A program made the position numbers and the translations under genes. 64,000 nucleotides of DNA from Ignavibacteriota bacterium. Lineage in GTDB: Bacteria; Bacteroidota; Ignavibacteria; Ignavibacteriales; Melioribacteraceae. A model generated the notes under the pieces. That model was not told where the DNA came from and searched no databases. It saw only the letters and a list, made by a program, of their open reading frames with translations. The DNA lies in NCBI GenBank assembly GCA_013112585.1, contig JABFGH010000002.1, positions 1 through 64,000 of the forward strand, in the 5' to 3' direction. Of this stretch, positions 54,301 through 62,504 are shown piece after piece; position 1 is the stretch's first letter, and the number at the start of each line of letters is the position of its first letter.

Positions 54301-54933
54301 AATGTTATATATACCGGTGTTGCTGGCGATTGGGCTGACCTCATATCCGGTTATACTCTGCCTGCTGCTTCCGGTGCAACTGCCGAGGAGATTGAAATTG
54401 CAGCCTCGCCGTATTTTAATACTATGTATGTCGTTAATTTACCTGTAAGTGATATAAGACCTGAAGGAACATTCACTGCCGGTGATATTTTACCGATTGA
54501 ACTTTCAGAATATCCTTACACAGAAAAAGATATGTTTGAGTTTTCAACTTCGGAAGGCGGCTCATTATCCCAAACGGCTAAAAAAGAGTTATTCGAAAAA
54601 GTGAATGTATTCCCAAATCCGCTTTTTGCGCATAACCCTGCTACCAGTTACGATCCTAATCGTGCACCCGATGATGCTTTTGTTACTTTTTCAAATTTAC
54701 CCGATGAAGTAACAATTAAAATATATTCATTATCAGGTATTTTACTTAAAACTCTTAGAACAGAAGATAAAGATTCACCCGGTTCAACATTTTTACGCTG
54801 GGACCTTAAAAACGAAGCTGAATTAAGAGTAGCATCAGGAATGTATATTGCTATGGTAGAATCACCGGGATTTGGTCAAAAGATACTCAAATTGGCTATA
54901 ATCATGCCTCAAAAACAATTACAGAGGTTTTAA
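51370..54933 (+). CDS. Large secreted protein (1187 aa) with calcium-loop-like motifs and divergent C-terminal domain
   Basis: An exported protein of unknown function. The start at 51370 gives 1187 residues; a second ATG at 51382 (MKHKKLFKIQ) gives a cleaner signal peptide. Asp/Asn-rich loops occur near 106 (DKNNDGTLAENE), 176 (DGDGDGVYNPVDKNGDGAW) and 334 (DANGNGLYDEGE) and look calcium-binding. A proline run near 508-516 may be a hinge. From about 1077 the C-terminus (VFPNPLFAHNP, FSNLPDEVTIKIYSLSG, ASGMYIAMVESP) is like that of the 6098 protein and not a canonical T9SS domain. It lies between the TonB receptor and the PorV-like gene. Confidence 0.78.
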   Translation: MAEKMKHKKLFKIQNIILLSLLVFIFSIGVYAEVEKGGSTNGFYKTNETGEFFVFDINNLFLPLDNKGVIADVIPGQGSIAGGKLGGDNGTVFLFSSGFYLSGYTDKNNDGTLAENEMWGNGVLSASRIEDYQPGPYGVSQGDPKNKVYTVRAQDKAFGPSWQDWKDAVSIGADFYDGDGDGVYNPVDKNGDGAWNVNEDRPDLIGDVTAWTVYNDGVPTALRRYTVEPQGTEIHQTVFGFQTKTGAVSNMMFVRYRLINTGAVADTFYNCYFSAAADPDLGDHLDDLVGCDIDLSAGYVYNGSADADFGPNPPCFLMDFFQGPVVYIPGETFVDANGNGLYDEGETALDTAFNVNGRQLGIIEYPGATNKPLTAMTQYMQSHPSHGDPDTHFELRNYLLGGRGKNGDSLYVSNWEFGNGDELSDTAQIDTRYMYSGDPVLGTGWLNTNPIDQRQMSNTGPFKLIVGEPQDIIVAYVVGRGDSGPNSVNVAKEYSAVAQLIFDNNFPSPPPPPPIPYTVKMNEDYIEIDFETADNLNYNAVDTVFQIDRKTQGFFINAYRTSSTENSINGIQNKKQIAAFSVDNFINDVYALSSNGGVDLVMTKNDDLITGEDFLDPAKGRVRVRITSNPFEPGSPLTKGEEFYFQLGSFTLNHIPLVGYQPADTNFVYGDVGDYYDPTGGAYKEWPRGTFKVVFGSDFYSPSVSDAAAENATGATDGEVKYIVVDKTQLTGDNYSVEFFQDDTSTLYSNFWKLTNQTTNTVLIDSSKNFNFSDKDISGTVVDGFVMRVMPIDPGLKSQSELTAGYQSVNPTWFEPFSRTGLGGVYYVGTDIAAGTPYVGNPLTNMDSQRSTKISVDKLRRVELRFGETSKAYRYVNGIVGTPFTRGKTFAYAEAVEAGDTTGSNFKRLGEGFVDVPFSAWVVDERYGEEYQLATGFVERTALFEGIPDGIWNPTNAIEKTLETILIFNSPYDANGANVIYTGVAGDWADLISGYTLPAASGATAEEIEIAASPYFNTMYVVNLPVSDIRPEGTFTAGDILPIELSEYPYTEKDMFEFSTSEGGSLSQTAKKELFEKVNVFPNPLFAHNPATSYDPNRAPDDAFVTFSNLPDEVTIKIYSLSGILLKTLRTEDKDSPGSTFLRWDLKNEAELRVASGMYIAMVESPGFGQKILKLAIIMPQKQLQRF
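52890..52913 (+). repeat. Trinucleotide CCT repeat inside the 51370 gene
   Basis: TCT followed by five CCT codons and CCA encodes a proline run (PSPPPPPPIP). Its length changes would keep the frame. It probably forms a rigid linker between domains. Confidence 0.7.
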
Positions 54934-54991
54934 TAATGAGGAACAGATGTATATGTTCTTCTTTAACATAAAATTAATGGAGTATTAAAAA

Positions 54992-56011
54992 ATGAAACGG
55001 TTGTTAACAATATTTTTAATAGTACTGATAAATTCAGCCCTATTGTTTGCCGGTGATGCCTCTCGTAAAGGAACTACCGGAGCCGAGCAATTACTAATTC
55101 CGGTTGGTGCGCGCAGTATTGCTACTGCAGGCTCGTTCATCGCAAACGTTAGAGGTGTTGAATCAATATACTACAATCCTGCAGGGCTCGATTTCACTCA
55201 GAGATCGGAAGCTATGTTTGATTATATGGATTATATTGCCGATATAGATTTAGTTACGATTGCTGTCGGCGCAAACTTGGGTGATCTCGGAAGTTTTGGT
55301 TTTTCTTTTAGATCGATAAACTTTGGAGATATTCCCGTAACCACTAACTTGGCACCCGATGGTACCGGTTCTACTTTTTCGCCTGCTTTCTATGTGGCAG
55401 GTTTAACTTATTCAAAAGTAATTACCGATAGAGTATCAGCCGGTGTAAACTTTAAGTTAATTCATGAAGGTATTATGAATACCTCTGCTAATGCAATTGC
55501 GTTAGATTTTGGTGTTCAGTACCAGTTTAACCCAAATTTTTCATTGGGTGTTGTTGCAAAGAATATTGGGTCTAATATGCAGTATACCGGTCAAGACCTC
55601 CAGGTAAAATCAAACGTACCGAATACAAATCCCGGTAGTACACAAGGTGCATTTGAACCTGTTACTGACGATATTCAATTGCCTAGTTATTTTCAGTTAA
55701 GTTTTGCTTATATGTTTAATATGGATGAAGCAAATAACCTAATGCTTGGTGCTGCCTTTACAAACAATAATGCGTTTGAAGATAAAGCTAATTTAGGTTT
55801 GGAATATAACTGGTCAAATTCAATATTTATTCGCGGCGGTTATGACCTGCTGCTTGAAAACACAGATGAAAACATTTACGGCTTTACTGCCGGCGCGGGT
55901 GTAGAATATGAAATGAGCAATAACTTAGGTTTTGTTCTTGATTATGCTTACCGTGATGTACAAGAATTTAGTGCGAATCATGTATTTACAATGAAATTGA
56001 TTCTTAACTAA
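54992..56011 (+). CDS. PorV/PorQ-family outer-membrane protein (module B)
   Basis: A 339-residue beta-barrel protein with a signal peptide (ending LLFAG). LLIPVGARSIATAGSFIANVRGVESIYYNPAGLDF near 34-68 is the PorV/PorQ signature. It is a paralogue of the protein at 14861 and completes module B. It lies 58 bases after the 1187-aa protein gene and is followed by a terminator. Confidence 0.9.
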   Translation: MKRLLTIFLIVLINSALLFAGDASRKGTTGAEQLLIPVGARSIATAGSFIANVRGVESIYYNPAGLDFTQRSEAMFDYMDYIADIDLVTIAVGANLGDLGSFGFSFRSINFGDIPVTTNLAPDGTGSTFSPAFYVAGLTYSKVITDRVSAGVNFKLIHEGIMNTSANAIALDFGVQYQFNPNFSLGVVAKNIGSNMQYTGQDLQVKSNVPNTNPGSTQGAFEPVTDDIQLPSYFQLSFAYMFNMDEANNLMLGAAFTNNNAFEDKANLGLEYNWSNSIFIRGGYDLLLENTDENIYGFTAGAGVEYEMSNNLGFVLDYAYRDVQEFSANHVFTMKLILN

Positions 56012-56027
56012 ACTCTCCTTTTAATAG

Positions 56028-56064
56028 AAGCGTCTGTTGACTTTTCAACAGGCGCTTTTTTTAT
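56028..56064 (+). terminator. Rho-independent terminator of module B
   Basis: A 13-bp stem (AAGCGTCTGTTGA at 56028-56040, TCAACAGGCGCTT at 56045-56057) with one G-T pair and a 4-nt loop, followed by TTTTTTA. It follows the PorV-like gene. Confidence 0.93.
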
Positions 56065-56171
56065 ATTTTGGTTCATCAAAAAAATTCTATCCCTCATATT
56101 AGCCATTGAAAGTATCAAAAAAATATTTAACATTGATTTTGATATTTTATTAATAACAAAAAAATAACATT

Positions 56172-57542
56172 ATGAAAAAATACTTTATTGCATTTATTTT
56201 TATTTGCTCAATTACAGTTTTTGCTCAAGAAGATTTTAAGTTTGAGTTTGATTTTGCACAGTTCGGATATGATTCAACTTCCAACTATGTAGAGATATAT
56301 TATTCATTTCCGCAAAATGAATTAACACTACAAAATGAAAACGGAAGTACATTCGTTTCCGGCTTTCTCGAAATTTCAATTGAAGATACCGCAAACGCAA
56401 TTACAGTTGTGGATAATATTTGGAGAGTGAATAATCAAATTGACACTTCAAAAATAAATTCAACCTCACTTTTAGGGCAAATAGGATTTGTGGTTAAAAA
56501 GGGTGAATACGTTTGTAAAATAAAGGGTTTCGACAGCATCGATACGCTGAACTCAAAATCCTATAAAGAGGATATAGAGATCATTCCGTTAATTAAGAAA
56601 AGCCGCTACTCGATAAGTGATATACAACTTGCATCTAATATTAAAAGTGAAAATGCAAATCAGAATTCACTCTTCTATAAAAATACTATGGAAGTTACAC
56701 CTAACCCGATGACGTTTTACAGCGCAACGATGCCGGTGCTTTTTTATTACAGCGAGCTTTATAATCTTAATTTAGAAAAACCGAATGAAAAATTAGAAGT
56801 TCAAAAATTAGTTTATAACGGAAGCGGCAAACTGATTCATAAAAAATCAAAAATGATTTCGAGAGATAAAAAATCTATAGTTGAAGCCGGTGCAGTTAAT
56901 CTTTCAAAATATCCAACAGATTCATACACATTTGTGGTTGCTCTTGTAGATACTTCCGCTGAAGGCGGCGTAGCTTCATCAAAAAGATTGTTTCTGTATA
57001 ATCCTTCCGTAAAGCAGGAAGAGGATAAAACTGCTGAAAATTTAGGTTATATCGGAAGTGAATATGGTGTTCTTTCGGATGAAGATTGTGATATACGTTT
57101 TAAACAAGCAAAATATATAGCGTCTAATCAAGAGATTGAACAGTACGAAAGTTTGGATTCCCTTGATTCAAAAAGAAAATATCTTTATGAATTTTGGTTG
57201 AGGAGAGATACAAACCCTCAAACCGCTGTTAATGAGTTTAGAGAAGATTATTTAAAACGGGTGAAACTTGCAAATGACAGATATCGTACAATGAATAAAG
57301 ATGGTTATAGAACTGACCGCGGACGTGTGATGCTGGTTTATGGAATGCCCGACCAAATTGATAGATATCCAAATGAAACAAACTTAAAACCATATGAATT
57401 ATGGTCATACAATTCTATTGAGGGCGGTGTTGTTTTTGTCTTTGGTGATATAACCGGATTCTCTGATTACGAGCTTCTGCATTCAACGGCACGCGGAGAA
57501 ATTCAAGACCGTAATTGGCAAAGGAGAATTAGTGCCAATTAA
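56172..57542 (+). CDS. GWxTD-domain-like exported protein
   Basis: A 456-residue protein with a signal peptide (1-19, ending VFAQE). The C-terminal third contains YLYEFWLRRDTNPQTAVNEF and, at 378-382, GYRTDRGRVMLVYGMPDQID, which aligns with the GWxTD motif except that Tyr replaces Trp. GWxTD proteins occur in Chlorobi and relatives, and their function is not known. It precedes an acyltransferase by 5 bases and may be co-transcribed with it. Confidence 0.82.
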   Translation: MKKYFIAFIFICSITVFAQEDFKFEFDFAQFGYDSTSNYVEIYYSFPQNELTLQNENGSTFVSGFLEISIEDTANAITVVDNIWRVNNQIDTSKINSTSLLGQIGFVVKKGEYVCKIKGFDSIDTLNSKSYKEDIEIIPLIKKSRYSISDIQLASNIKSENANQNSLFYKNTMEVTPNPMTFYSATMPVLFYYSELYNLNLEKPNEKLEVQKLVYNGSGKLIHKKSKMISRDKKSIVEAGAVNLSKYPTDSYTFVVALVDTSAEGGVASSKRLFLYNPSVKQEEDKTAENLGYIGSEYGVLSDEDCDIRFKQAKYIASNQEIEQYESLDSLDSKRKYLYEFWLRRDTNPQTAVNEFREDYLKRVKLANDRYRTMNKDGYRTDRGRVMLVYGMPDQIDRYPNETNLKPYELWSYNSIEGGVVFVFGDITGFSDYELLHSTARGEIQDRNWQRRISAN

Positions 57543-57547
57543 AATTA

Positions 57548-58423
57548 ATGTTCAATAAAAATAAAATAGAATATTTTTTAATTTTAACGCTGATAAAAAT
57601 CATTCAGCTATTAGGCTTAAACGGCGCTAGAAAATTTGGAAATTTTTTAGCGTCGTTTTTTTATTATTTTATTCCTATCCGCAAATCCGTTGCTAAAAAA
57701 AATATTAAAGATGCATTTCCTTCAATTAATGAAAAACAAATTAATAAAATTGCTTTAGCCAGCTACAAAAATTTTTTCACCACCTTTATTGAACTTTTAC
57801 TTCTTCCAACCTTAAGTAAAAATAAACTGCATGCACTTGTAAAATGTGAAAGAATAAATCTTTTAAAAGAAAAATACGAAGCCGGAAACGGAGTGATTTT
57901 TTTAACAGGGCATTTTGGTAATTGGGAAATAGGTGCAGCATCTGTTGCATCCCAATTAAATATTCAAATGCACGTCCTAGCAAAAAATCAGCGCAACCCT
58001 TATGTTACAGATTTAGTAAACAGATACAGAGAGCATTTCGGCAACCGGGTAATTAAACTTGGACCATCAATCAGAGAAGTTTATAAATCAATTAAAGATG
58101 GAAAAATAGTTGGAGTTGTAGGCGATCAGCGGGGACCTAAGGAAGGTATAAGGGTTAAACTGTTTAACAAGGATACAGCAATATATCCCGGTACTGCATT
58201 AATTGCCTTAAAAACAAAAGTACCATTAATTACTGTTTTTGTTAAGCGGCTGGATGACGGTACATACGATGCAATTGTTGAAGAAATAGGTTTTGAAAAC
58301 TTACCGGAAAATGAAACTGAGAAAATTAAAGAATTGAATCAACGCTATATGAACATATTGGAAAAAAGAGTAACCGATGCGCCGGGGCAATGGTTTTGGC
58401 AGCATAAAATCTGGAAATATTAA
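57548..58423 (+). CDS. Lipid A-type acyltransferase (LpxL/HtrB family)
   Basis: A 291-residue membrane-associated acyltransferase. The catalytic Hx4E motif is in TGHFGNWEIG (His122, Glu127), and VVGDQRGPKEGIRV is the second conserved block. It would add a secondary acyl chain to lipid A or a similar lipid at the inner membrane. The presence of this gene and the GT9 gene supports an LPS-bearing outer membrane. Confidence 0.9.
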   Translation: MFNKNKIEYFLILTLIKIIQLLGLNGARKFGNFLASFFYYFIPIRKSVAKKNIKDAFPSINEKQINKIALASYKNFFTTFIELLLLPTLSKNKLHALVKCERINLLKEKYEAGNGVIFLTGHFGNWEIGAASVASQLNIQMHVLAKNQRNPYVTDLVNRYREHFGNRVIKLGPSIREVYKSIKDGKIVGVVGDQRGPKEGIRVKLFNKDTAIYPGTALIALKTKVPLITVFVKRLDDGTYDAIVEEIGFENLPENETEKIKELNQRYMNILEKRVTDAPGQWFWQHKIWKY

Positions 58424-58426
58424 TTG

Positions 58427-59440
58427 ATGGAAAGAATACTGATTATACAAACTGCGTTTTTGGGCGATGCAATTTTAACTCTGCCGATGCTGCAAAAATT
58501 ACGCGAACAGAAAAATGAGCGCAGCATTGATGTGATTTGCATACCTTCAACTTATGAAGTATTCGAGCACTCGCCATCAGTTGATAATACAATTGTTTTG
58601 TATAAAAGGGGAGAGCATAAATCACTATTCGGTTTATACAAATTTGCAAAGCAGCTTAAGAAAAATAATTATTCAAAAATCATTTCACCGCATAGGTCAT
58701 TCCGTTCATCACTTTTAACAGCTTTATTAAAAGTTAAGGATACAGTAGGTTTTGATAATGCATCTTTAAAATTTATATATAGAAAAACAATTCATTACAA
58801 AATTAAAGACCATGAAGTTCAAAGAAACTTAAAACTGATTGAAGCTGAAACAGAAGGGGAGAACTGGAAAATTTTACCCCGAATTAAAATTAAGGAAGAG
58901 CAGAAAAACAGTATTGATAGTGCACTTTCAGAACTGTCTATCAAAAAATTTATTGCAATAGCTCCCGGTTCGGTTTGGCAGACCAAGCAATATCCGCGGG
59001 AATTATTTATTGAGGTAATCAAACTTTTAAGGGGTAAAGGGGATAATATAGTATTGATCGGCGGCAAAGATGATGAGGAACTATGCGGAAGTATAACATC
59101 CGGATTTAATAGCGGTGTATTTTCATTTGCAGGTAAATTAAGTATTGTTGAATCGATTGAATTGCTTAAGCGGGCTGACGGTTTAATTTGCAATGACAGC
59201 GCACCGACTCATATGGCTATGTGTGCCGATATTCCGGTCTTAACAATTTACTGCTCCACTGTGCCGGAATTCGGGTTCTATCCATACAATACAAAATCGG
59301 ATTGGTTAAGCTATTCCGAGCTTGACTGCAAACCCTGCGGAATTCATGGGTATGATAAATGCCCGATAGGTACATTTGAATGTGCACATAAAATCGTTCC
59401 CCAAAAAGTAATTTCAGCGATTGAAGAATTAATCAATTAG
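58427..59440 (+). CDS. Glycosyltransferase family 9 (heptosyltransferase-like)
   Basis: A 337-residue GT9 enzyme from ATG 58427 (MERILIIQTAFLGDAILTLP); a TTG three bases upstream is less likely. Conserved parts are IAPGSVWQTKQYP, VLIGGKDDEELC and CNDSAPTHMAM, matching the ADP-heptose:LPS heptosyltransferase fold. It probably adds a core sugar to LPS. The sugar is not determined. It lies 3 bases after the acyltransferase gene. Confidence 0.9.
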   Translation: MERILIIQTAFLGDAILTLPMLQKLREQKNERSIDVICIPSTYEVFEHSPSVDNTIVLYKRGEHKSLFGLYKFAKQLKKNNYSKIISPHRSFRSSLLTALLKVKDTVGFDNASLKFIYRKTIHYKIKDHEVQRNLKLIEAETEGENWKILPRIKIKEEQKNSIDSALSELSIKKFIAIAPGSVWQTKQYPRELFIEVIKLLRGKGDNIVLIGGKDDEELCGSITSGFNSGVFSFAGKLSIVESIELLKRADGLICNDSAPTHMAMCADIPVLTIYCSTVPEFGFYPYNTKSDWLSYSELDCKPCGIHGYDKCPIGTFECAHKIVPQKVISAIEELIN

Positions 59441-59468
59441 CAAGAAATTCAGAAAATAAATATTTATA

Positions 59469-60332
59469 TTGATTCACAAAATTTTTGGATTAGTTATCGT
59501 GGATCTTAAAAAAATCTTAAAATCACCCATTTACATTACCCCTAATTTTCCTGTGGTAAAAACTAAAAACTATAAGTTCACACTTTTAGGAATGATAACG
59601 GGACTAGTAGTTTACTCGCTTGTATTATTCCTTCTATCAATTGCTCTCTTTGCATTTACACCATTAAAAAAAATGGTATTCTTTATCGAAAATCAAGAAC
59701 TGGAAGAGCAAGTTGAAAGAGTGAAGGAGTTAGAATCAAAAATTGTTTTTCTTACCCATGAATTAGAATCGATATCCTCGGAAAATAAACGGCTTAGATA
59801 TGCGGTAATTCTTGCGACCACAGATTCATTGGATTCAAACTCAGCAATTTATGATTCACTGCGAGAGGAGAAGTACAAAAATTTAAACATTGAAGGAAAC
59901 ATACTAACCGCCTTCCGTGGTTTTATAGATTTAATTTTCCGAGAAAAAAGTGAAAACGATGAAATCTATTTTCTTCGTCCTTCTTCCGGTTACATTATAA
60001 AGCATTACGATCCCCAAAAGGGTCATCTTGGAATTGATTTTGGAATTAAATCCGGTTCACCGGTTTATGCAGCATCGAGCGGAATAGTAATATTCTCGGA
60101 CTATGTAAGCGATGAAGGCAATATGATAATGATTCAGCACAAAAATGATTTTATAACAGTTTATAAACATTGTTCAGTATTAATGAAAAAAACAAGAGAG
60201 AAAGTAATTCAGGGTGAGTTGGTTGCCTTAAGCGGCAGTTCCGGTAAAGCATCAACCGGACCGCATCTTCACTTTGAAATATGGAAAAACGGCAACGCGG
60301 TAAATCCGAAAAATTTAATTATAAATAAATAA
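59469..60332 (+). CDS. M23-family metallopeptidase with membrane anchor and coiled coil
   Basis: A 287-residue membrane-anchored peptidase. A transmembrane helix (about 39-63) is followed by a coiled coil (about 74-112) and the LytM domain. The zinc ligands are His186 and Asp190 in GHLGIDFG, with His266 and His268 in GPHLHFEIW, so it is likely an active peptidoglycan hydrolase. The start is uncertain: TTG at 59469 or GTG at 59499, since no ATG fits. It is 13 bases before a bactofilin gene. Confidence 0.92.
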   Translation: MIHKIFGLVIVDLKKILKSPIYITPNFPVVKTKNYKFTLLGMITGLVVYSLVLFLLSIALFAFTPLKKMVFFIENQELEEQVERVKELESKIVFLTHELESISSENKRLRYAVILATTDSLDSNSAIYDSLREEKYKNLNIEGNILTAFRGFIDLIFREKSENDEIYFLRPSSGYIIKHYDPQKGHLGIDFGIKSGSPVYAASSGIVIFSDYVSDEGNMIMIQHKNDFITVYKHCSVLMKKTREKVIQGELVALSGSSGKASTGPHLHFEIWKNGNAVNPKNLIINK

Positions 60333-60345
60333 GAAAGGAAATATT

Positions 60346-60750
60346 ATGGGCGCATTAAGAAATGTAAACTCATCGGATGATGTAAGCATTTTAAGCAGCG
60401 GAGTAAAAATTGAAGGAAAAATTTATTGCGAAGGCAATGTTAGAATAGACGGTAAAGTTATCGGAGATGTTAACGTAAACGGAAATTTAACATTAGGCGA
60501 AAGCTCCGAAGTTCAAGGCGAAGCAAAAGGCAAAACGATTACCTTAAGCGGAAAACTTGAAGGTACTATCCGAGCTTCGGAAAAATTAATTTTAGATAGT
60601 AAAGCCAATTTAAAGGGAGACCTTTACGCAAGAATTCTTGTTGTTGAAGAAGGCGCTAAGTTTGAAGGTAAGAGCAATATGGGCAATACTCAAACGGGCG
60701 GCATTCAAGTGCCGAAAGCTGCACCAAGTAAACCAGAGAATGAAAAATAA
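60346..60750 (+). CDS. Bactofilin-family cytoskeletal protein
   Basis: A 134-residue protein with the bactofilin beta-helix (EGKIYCEGNVRIDGKVIGDVNV, followed by GESSEVQGEAKGKTI). It polymerises on the membrane and scaffolds cell-shape or wall enzymes. Pairing with an M23 peptidase is a known arrangement in shape-determining loci. It has an AAAGGA ribosome-binding site, and its stop overlaps the atpZ-like start by 11 bases. Confidence 0.93.
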   Translation: MGALRNVNSSDDVSILSSGVKIEGKIYCEGNVRIDGKVIGDVNVNGNLTLGESSEVQGEAKGKTITLSGKLEGTIRASEKLILDSKANLKGDLYARILVVEEGAKFEGKSNMGNTQTGGIQVPKAAPSKPENEK

Positions 60751-60991
60751 AAATTCCAATAAACTTATAGAATCATATAAAGAAGTTGGACCTTATTTAG
60801 GTCTGGGTACTCAATTAGCTGCAACAATAGTCTTAATGTTTTTTCTCGGCAGATGGTTAGATTCAAAATTTGAAACTCATCCAATACTAACAATTCTGCT
60901 TGCTTTTTTGGGAGGGTTTGCCGGGATTTACAATTTTATAAGAGCTGTACTAAATATTAACGAGAAGAAAAAAAGTGAAAAAAATTCTTAA
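60740..60991 (+). CDS. AtpZ/AtpI-family membrane protein
   Basis: An 83-residue, two-helix protein. The start at ATG 60740 gives MKNKNSNKLIESYKEVGPYLGLG, which matches the AtpZ family; a longer upstream frame would run through the bactofilin gene. GRWLDSKFETHPILTILLAFLGGFAGIYNFIRAV is the family core. These proteins are thought to assist c-ring assembly or ion supply to the ATP synthase. It overlaps both neighbours. Confidence 0.85.
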   Translation: MKNKNSNKLIESYKEVGPYLGLGTQLAATIVLMFFLGRWLDSKFETHPILTILLAFLGGFAGIYNFIRAVLNINEKKKSEKNS

Positions 60992-61367
60992 AACAGTTCT
61001 TATAATTTATTTACCATTTTATACCGCGGCAATTATCTTATTTCAGTTTCAAGTGATAAGCGAACTAGTTCTGGTTTCGGCAGTTTATGCCGGCTTGTTA
61101 AACATCATTAACTTTGCGGCAGCCTCTGCGGCATTTGTTTGGACTTTAAAAAAAGACAATAAAAAATTCTTGATATTTAATTTAGGAGGAATGGGAGTTC
61201 GACTCTTTTTTTTGCTTTCGGGCATATTTATTTTATTAAATTTCTTGAAAATTGATTTTTATGCCTTTATATTAGTATTCTTTGTTTTTTATTTTATTTT
61301 TCTTTTTGTGGAAGTTTACAACTTTCATAAAACCATGGAATCTGTTAAGAGAATTAAGAATATATGA
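60975..61367 (+). CDS. atpI: AtpI-like four-helix membrane protein
   Basis: A 130-residue protein starting at GTG 60975, overlapping the atpZ-like gene by 17 bases. It has four hydrophobic segments (LKTVLIIYLPFYTAAIILF, VLVSAVYAGLLNIINF, NLGGMGVRLFFLLSGIFILL, FVFYFIFLFVEVYNF). Its position before atpB and its helix pattern suggest the ATP synthase I subunit; sequence identity to AtpI is not obvious to me. Confidence 0.7.
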   Translation: MKKILKTVLIIYLPFYTAAIILFQFQVISELVLVSAVYAGLLNIINFAAASAAFVWTLKKDNKKFLIFNLGGMGVRLFFLLSGIFILLNFLKIDFYAFILVFFVFYFIFLFVEVYNFHKTMESVKRIKNI

Positions 61368-62209
61368 TATATAAAACTGCTGAAACTATTAAGGATACCC
61401 TTGCAGTAGCTGAAAAAACTGAGGATACAGGATGGATACTGAGTCATGTTTTAGATGGTAACTATTTTGATTTCGGTTTTTTTAAAATCCCGCTGCCTCA
61501 ATTTGAATTATTTGGAATTGACTTATCTATTACACGGCATGTAGCAGTAATGTGGCTTGCAGCGATTCTTCTAGTTCTCATATTTAGGTCTGTTTCAAAG
61601 GCATACTCAAAAAGCAAAGAACCAAGCGCACCAAAAGGTGTAGCAAATTTTATGGAAGTATTAATTGTTTTTGTTCGAGATGATATTGCAAAAACAACCA
61701 TAGGTAAGGGATACGAAAAATTCCTTCCCTATTTACTTACAGTGTTCTTTTTTATTCTTACATGTAATTTCTTGGGGTTAATTCCCGGAAGTGCAACCGC
61801 AACAAGCAATATTTCCGTAACAGCAACATTAGCAGTAATATCCTTTATAGTTATTCAAGCCGGCGGCATGATGAAAAATGGTGCTTTCGGATACTTCAAA
61901 GGATTAATACCTCATGGTATTCCTGTTTTTCTTTTACCAATTATGCTCGTTGTAGAACTTCTTGGATTATTCACCAAACCGTTCGCACTTGCAATTAGAT
62001 TATTTGCAAATTTGACTGCCGGTCACATTGTAATTGGGGCATTACTCGGGTTGATATTTATTCTTAAAACTTACTTTGTAATTCCCGTATCGGTATCGTT
62101 TGCCTTATTTATTTATCTATTAGAAATTTTAGTGGCTTTAATACAAGCATATATTTTCACAATGCTGTCCTCATTATTTATTGGGATGGCTGTACATCAA
62201 GAACATTAA
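61364..62209 (+). CDS. atpB: F-type ATP synthase subunit a
   Basis: A 281-residue F0 a subunit. The essential Arg lies in FALAIRLFANLTAGHIVIGALLG, and LLTVFFFILTCNFLGLIPG is the family's TM4 region. It forms the proton channel next to the c ring. It overlaps the atpI-like gene by 4 bases. Confidence 0.96.
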   Translation: MIYKTAETIKDTLAVAEKTEDTGWILSHVLDGNYFDFGFFKIPLPQFELFGIDLSITRHVAVMWLAAILLVLIFRSVSKAYSKSKEPSAPKGVANFMEVLIVFVRDDIAKTTIGKGYEKFLPYLLTVFFFILTCNFLGLIPGSATATSNISVTATLAVISFIVIQAGGMMKNGAFGYFKGLIPHGIPVFLLPIMLVVELLGLFTKPFALAIRLFANLTAGHIVIGALLGLIFILKTYFVIPVSVSFALFIYLLEILVALIQAYIFTMLSSLFIGMAVHQEH

Positions 62210-62237
62210 ACGAATATAATTCATATAGGAGGAATCA

Positions 62238-62456
62238 ATGGATTTCGCATTTTTAGCAGCAGGATTTGGAGCAGCATTAACAGTAATAGGCGGTGCTTTC
62301 GGTATTGGTAAATTAGCCAGTTCAGCAATGGAAGCAAGCGGTCGTCAGCCTGAAGCTGCAGGTGATATTAGAACATCAATGATTATTGCTGCGGCACTTA
62401 TTGAAGGTATTTCACTTTTCGCATTAGTAATTTGTATTCTGTTAGCTCTTAAGTAA
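62238..62456 (+). CDS. atpE: F-type ATP synthase subunit c
   Basis: A 72-residue hairpin protein. The ion-binding Glu56 sits in AALIEGISLFAL. The residues that mark Na+-binding c subunits (Gln in helix 1, Ser/Thr after the Glu) are missing: Gly follows the Glu and the first helix has no Gln. Proton coupling is therefore expected. GRQPE is the polar loop. A GGAGG ribosome-binding site precedes it. Confidence 0.96.
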   Translation: MDFAFLAAGFGAALTVIGGAFGIGKLASSAMEASGRQPEAAGDIRTSMIIAAALIEGISLFALVICILLALK

Positions 62457-62504
62457 AACTTGGCAGTTTAACTGCCGGTAATTTATAATTAAAGGAAAAG
62501 ATAA

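Noticed and set aside
60638-60739. Longer N-terminus for the AtpZ-like protein
   Set aside because: The extra 34 residues come from the bactofilin gene in another frame and look random; ATG 60740 starts at the family's usual N-terminus.
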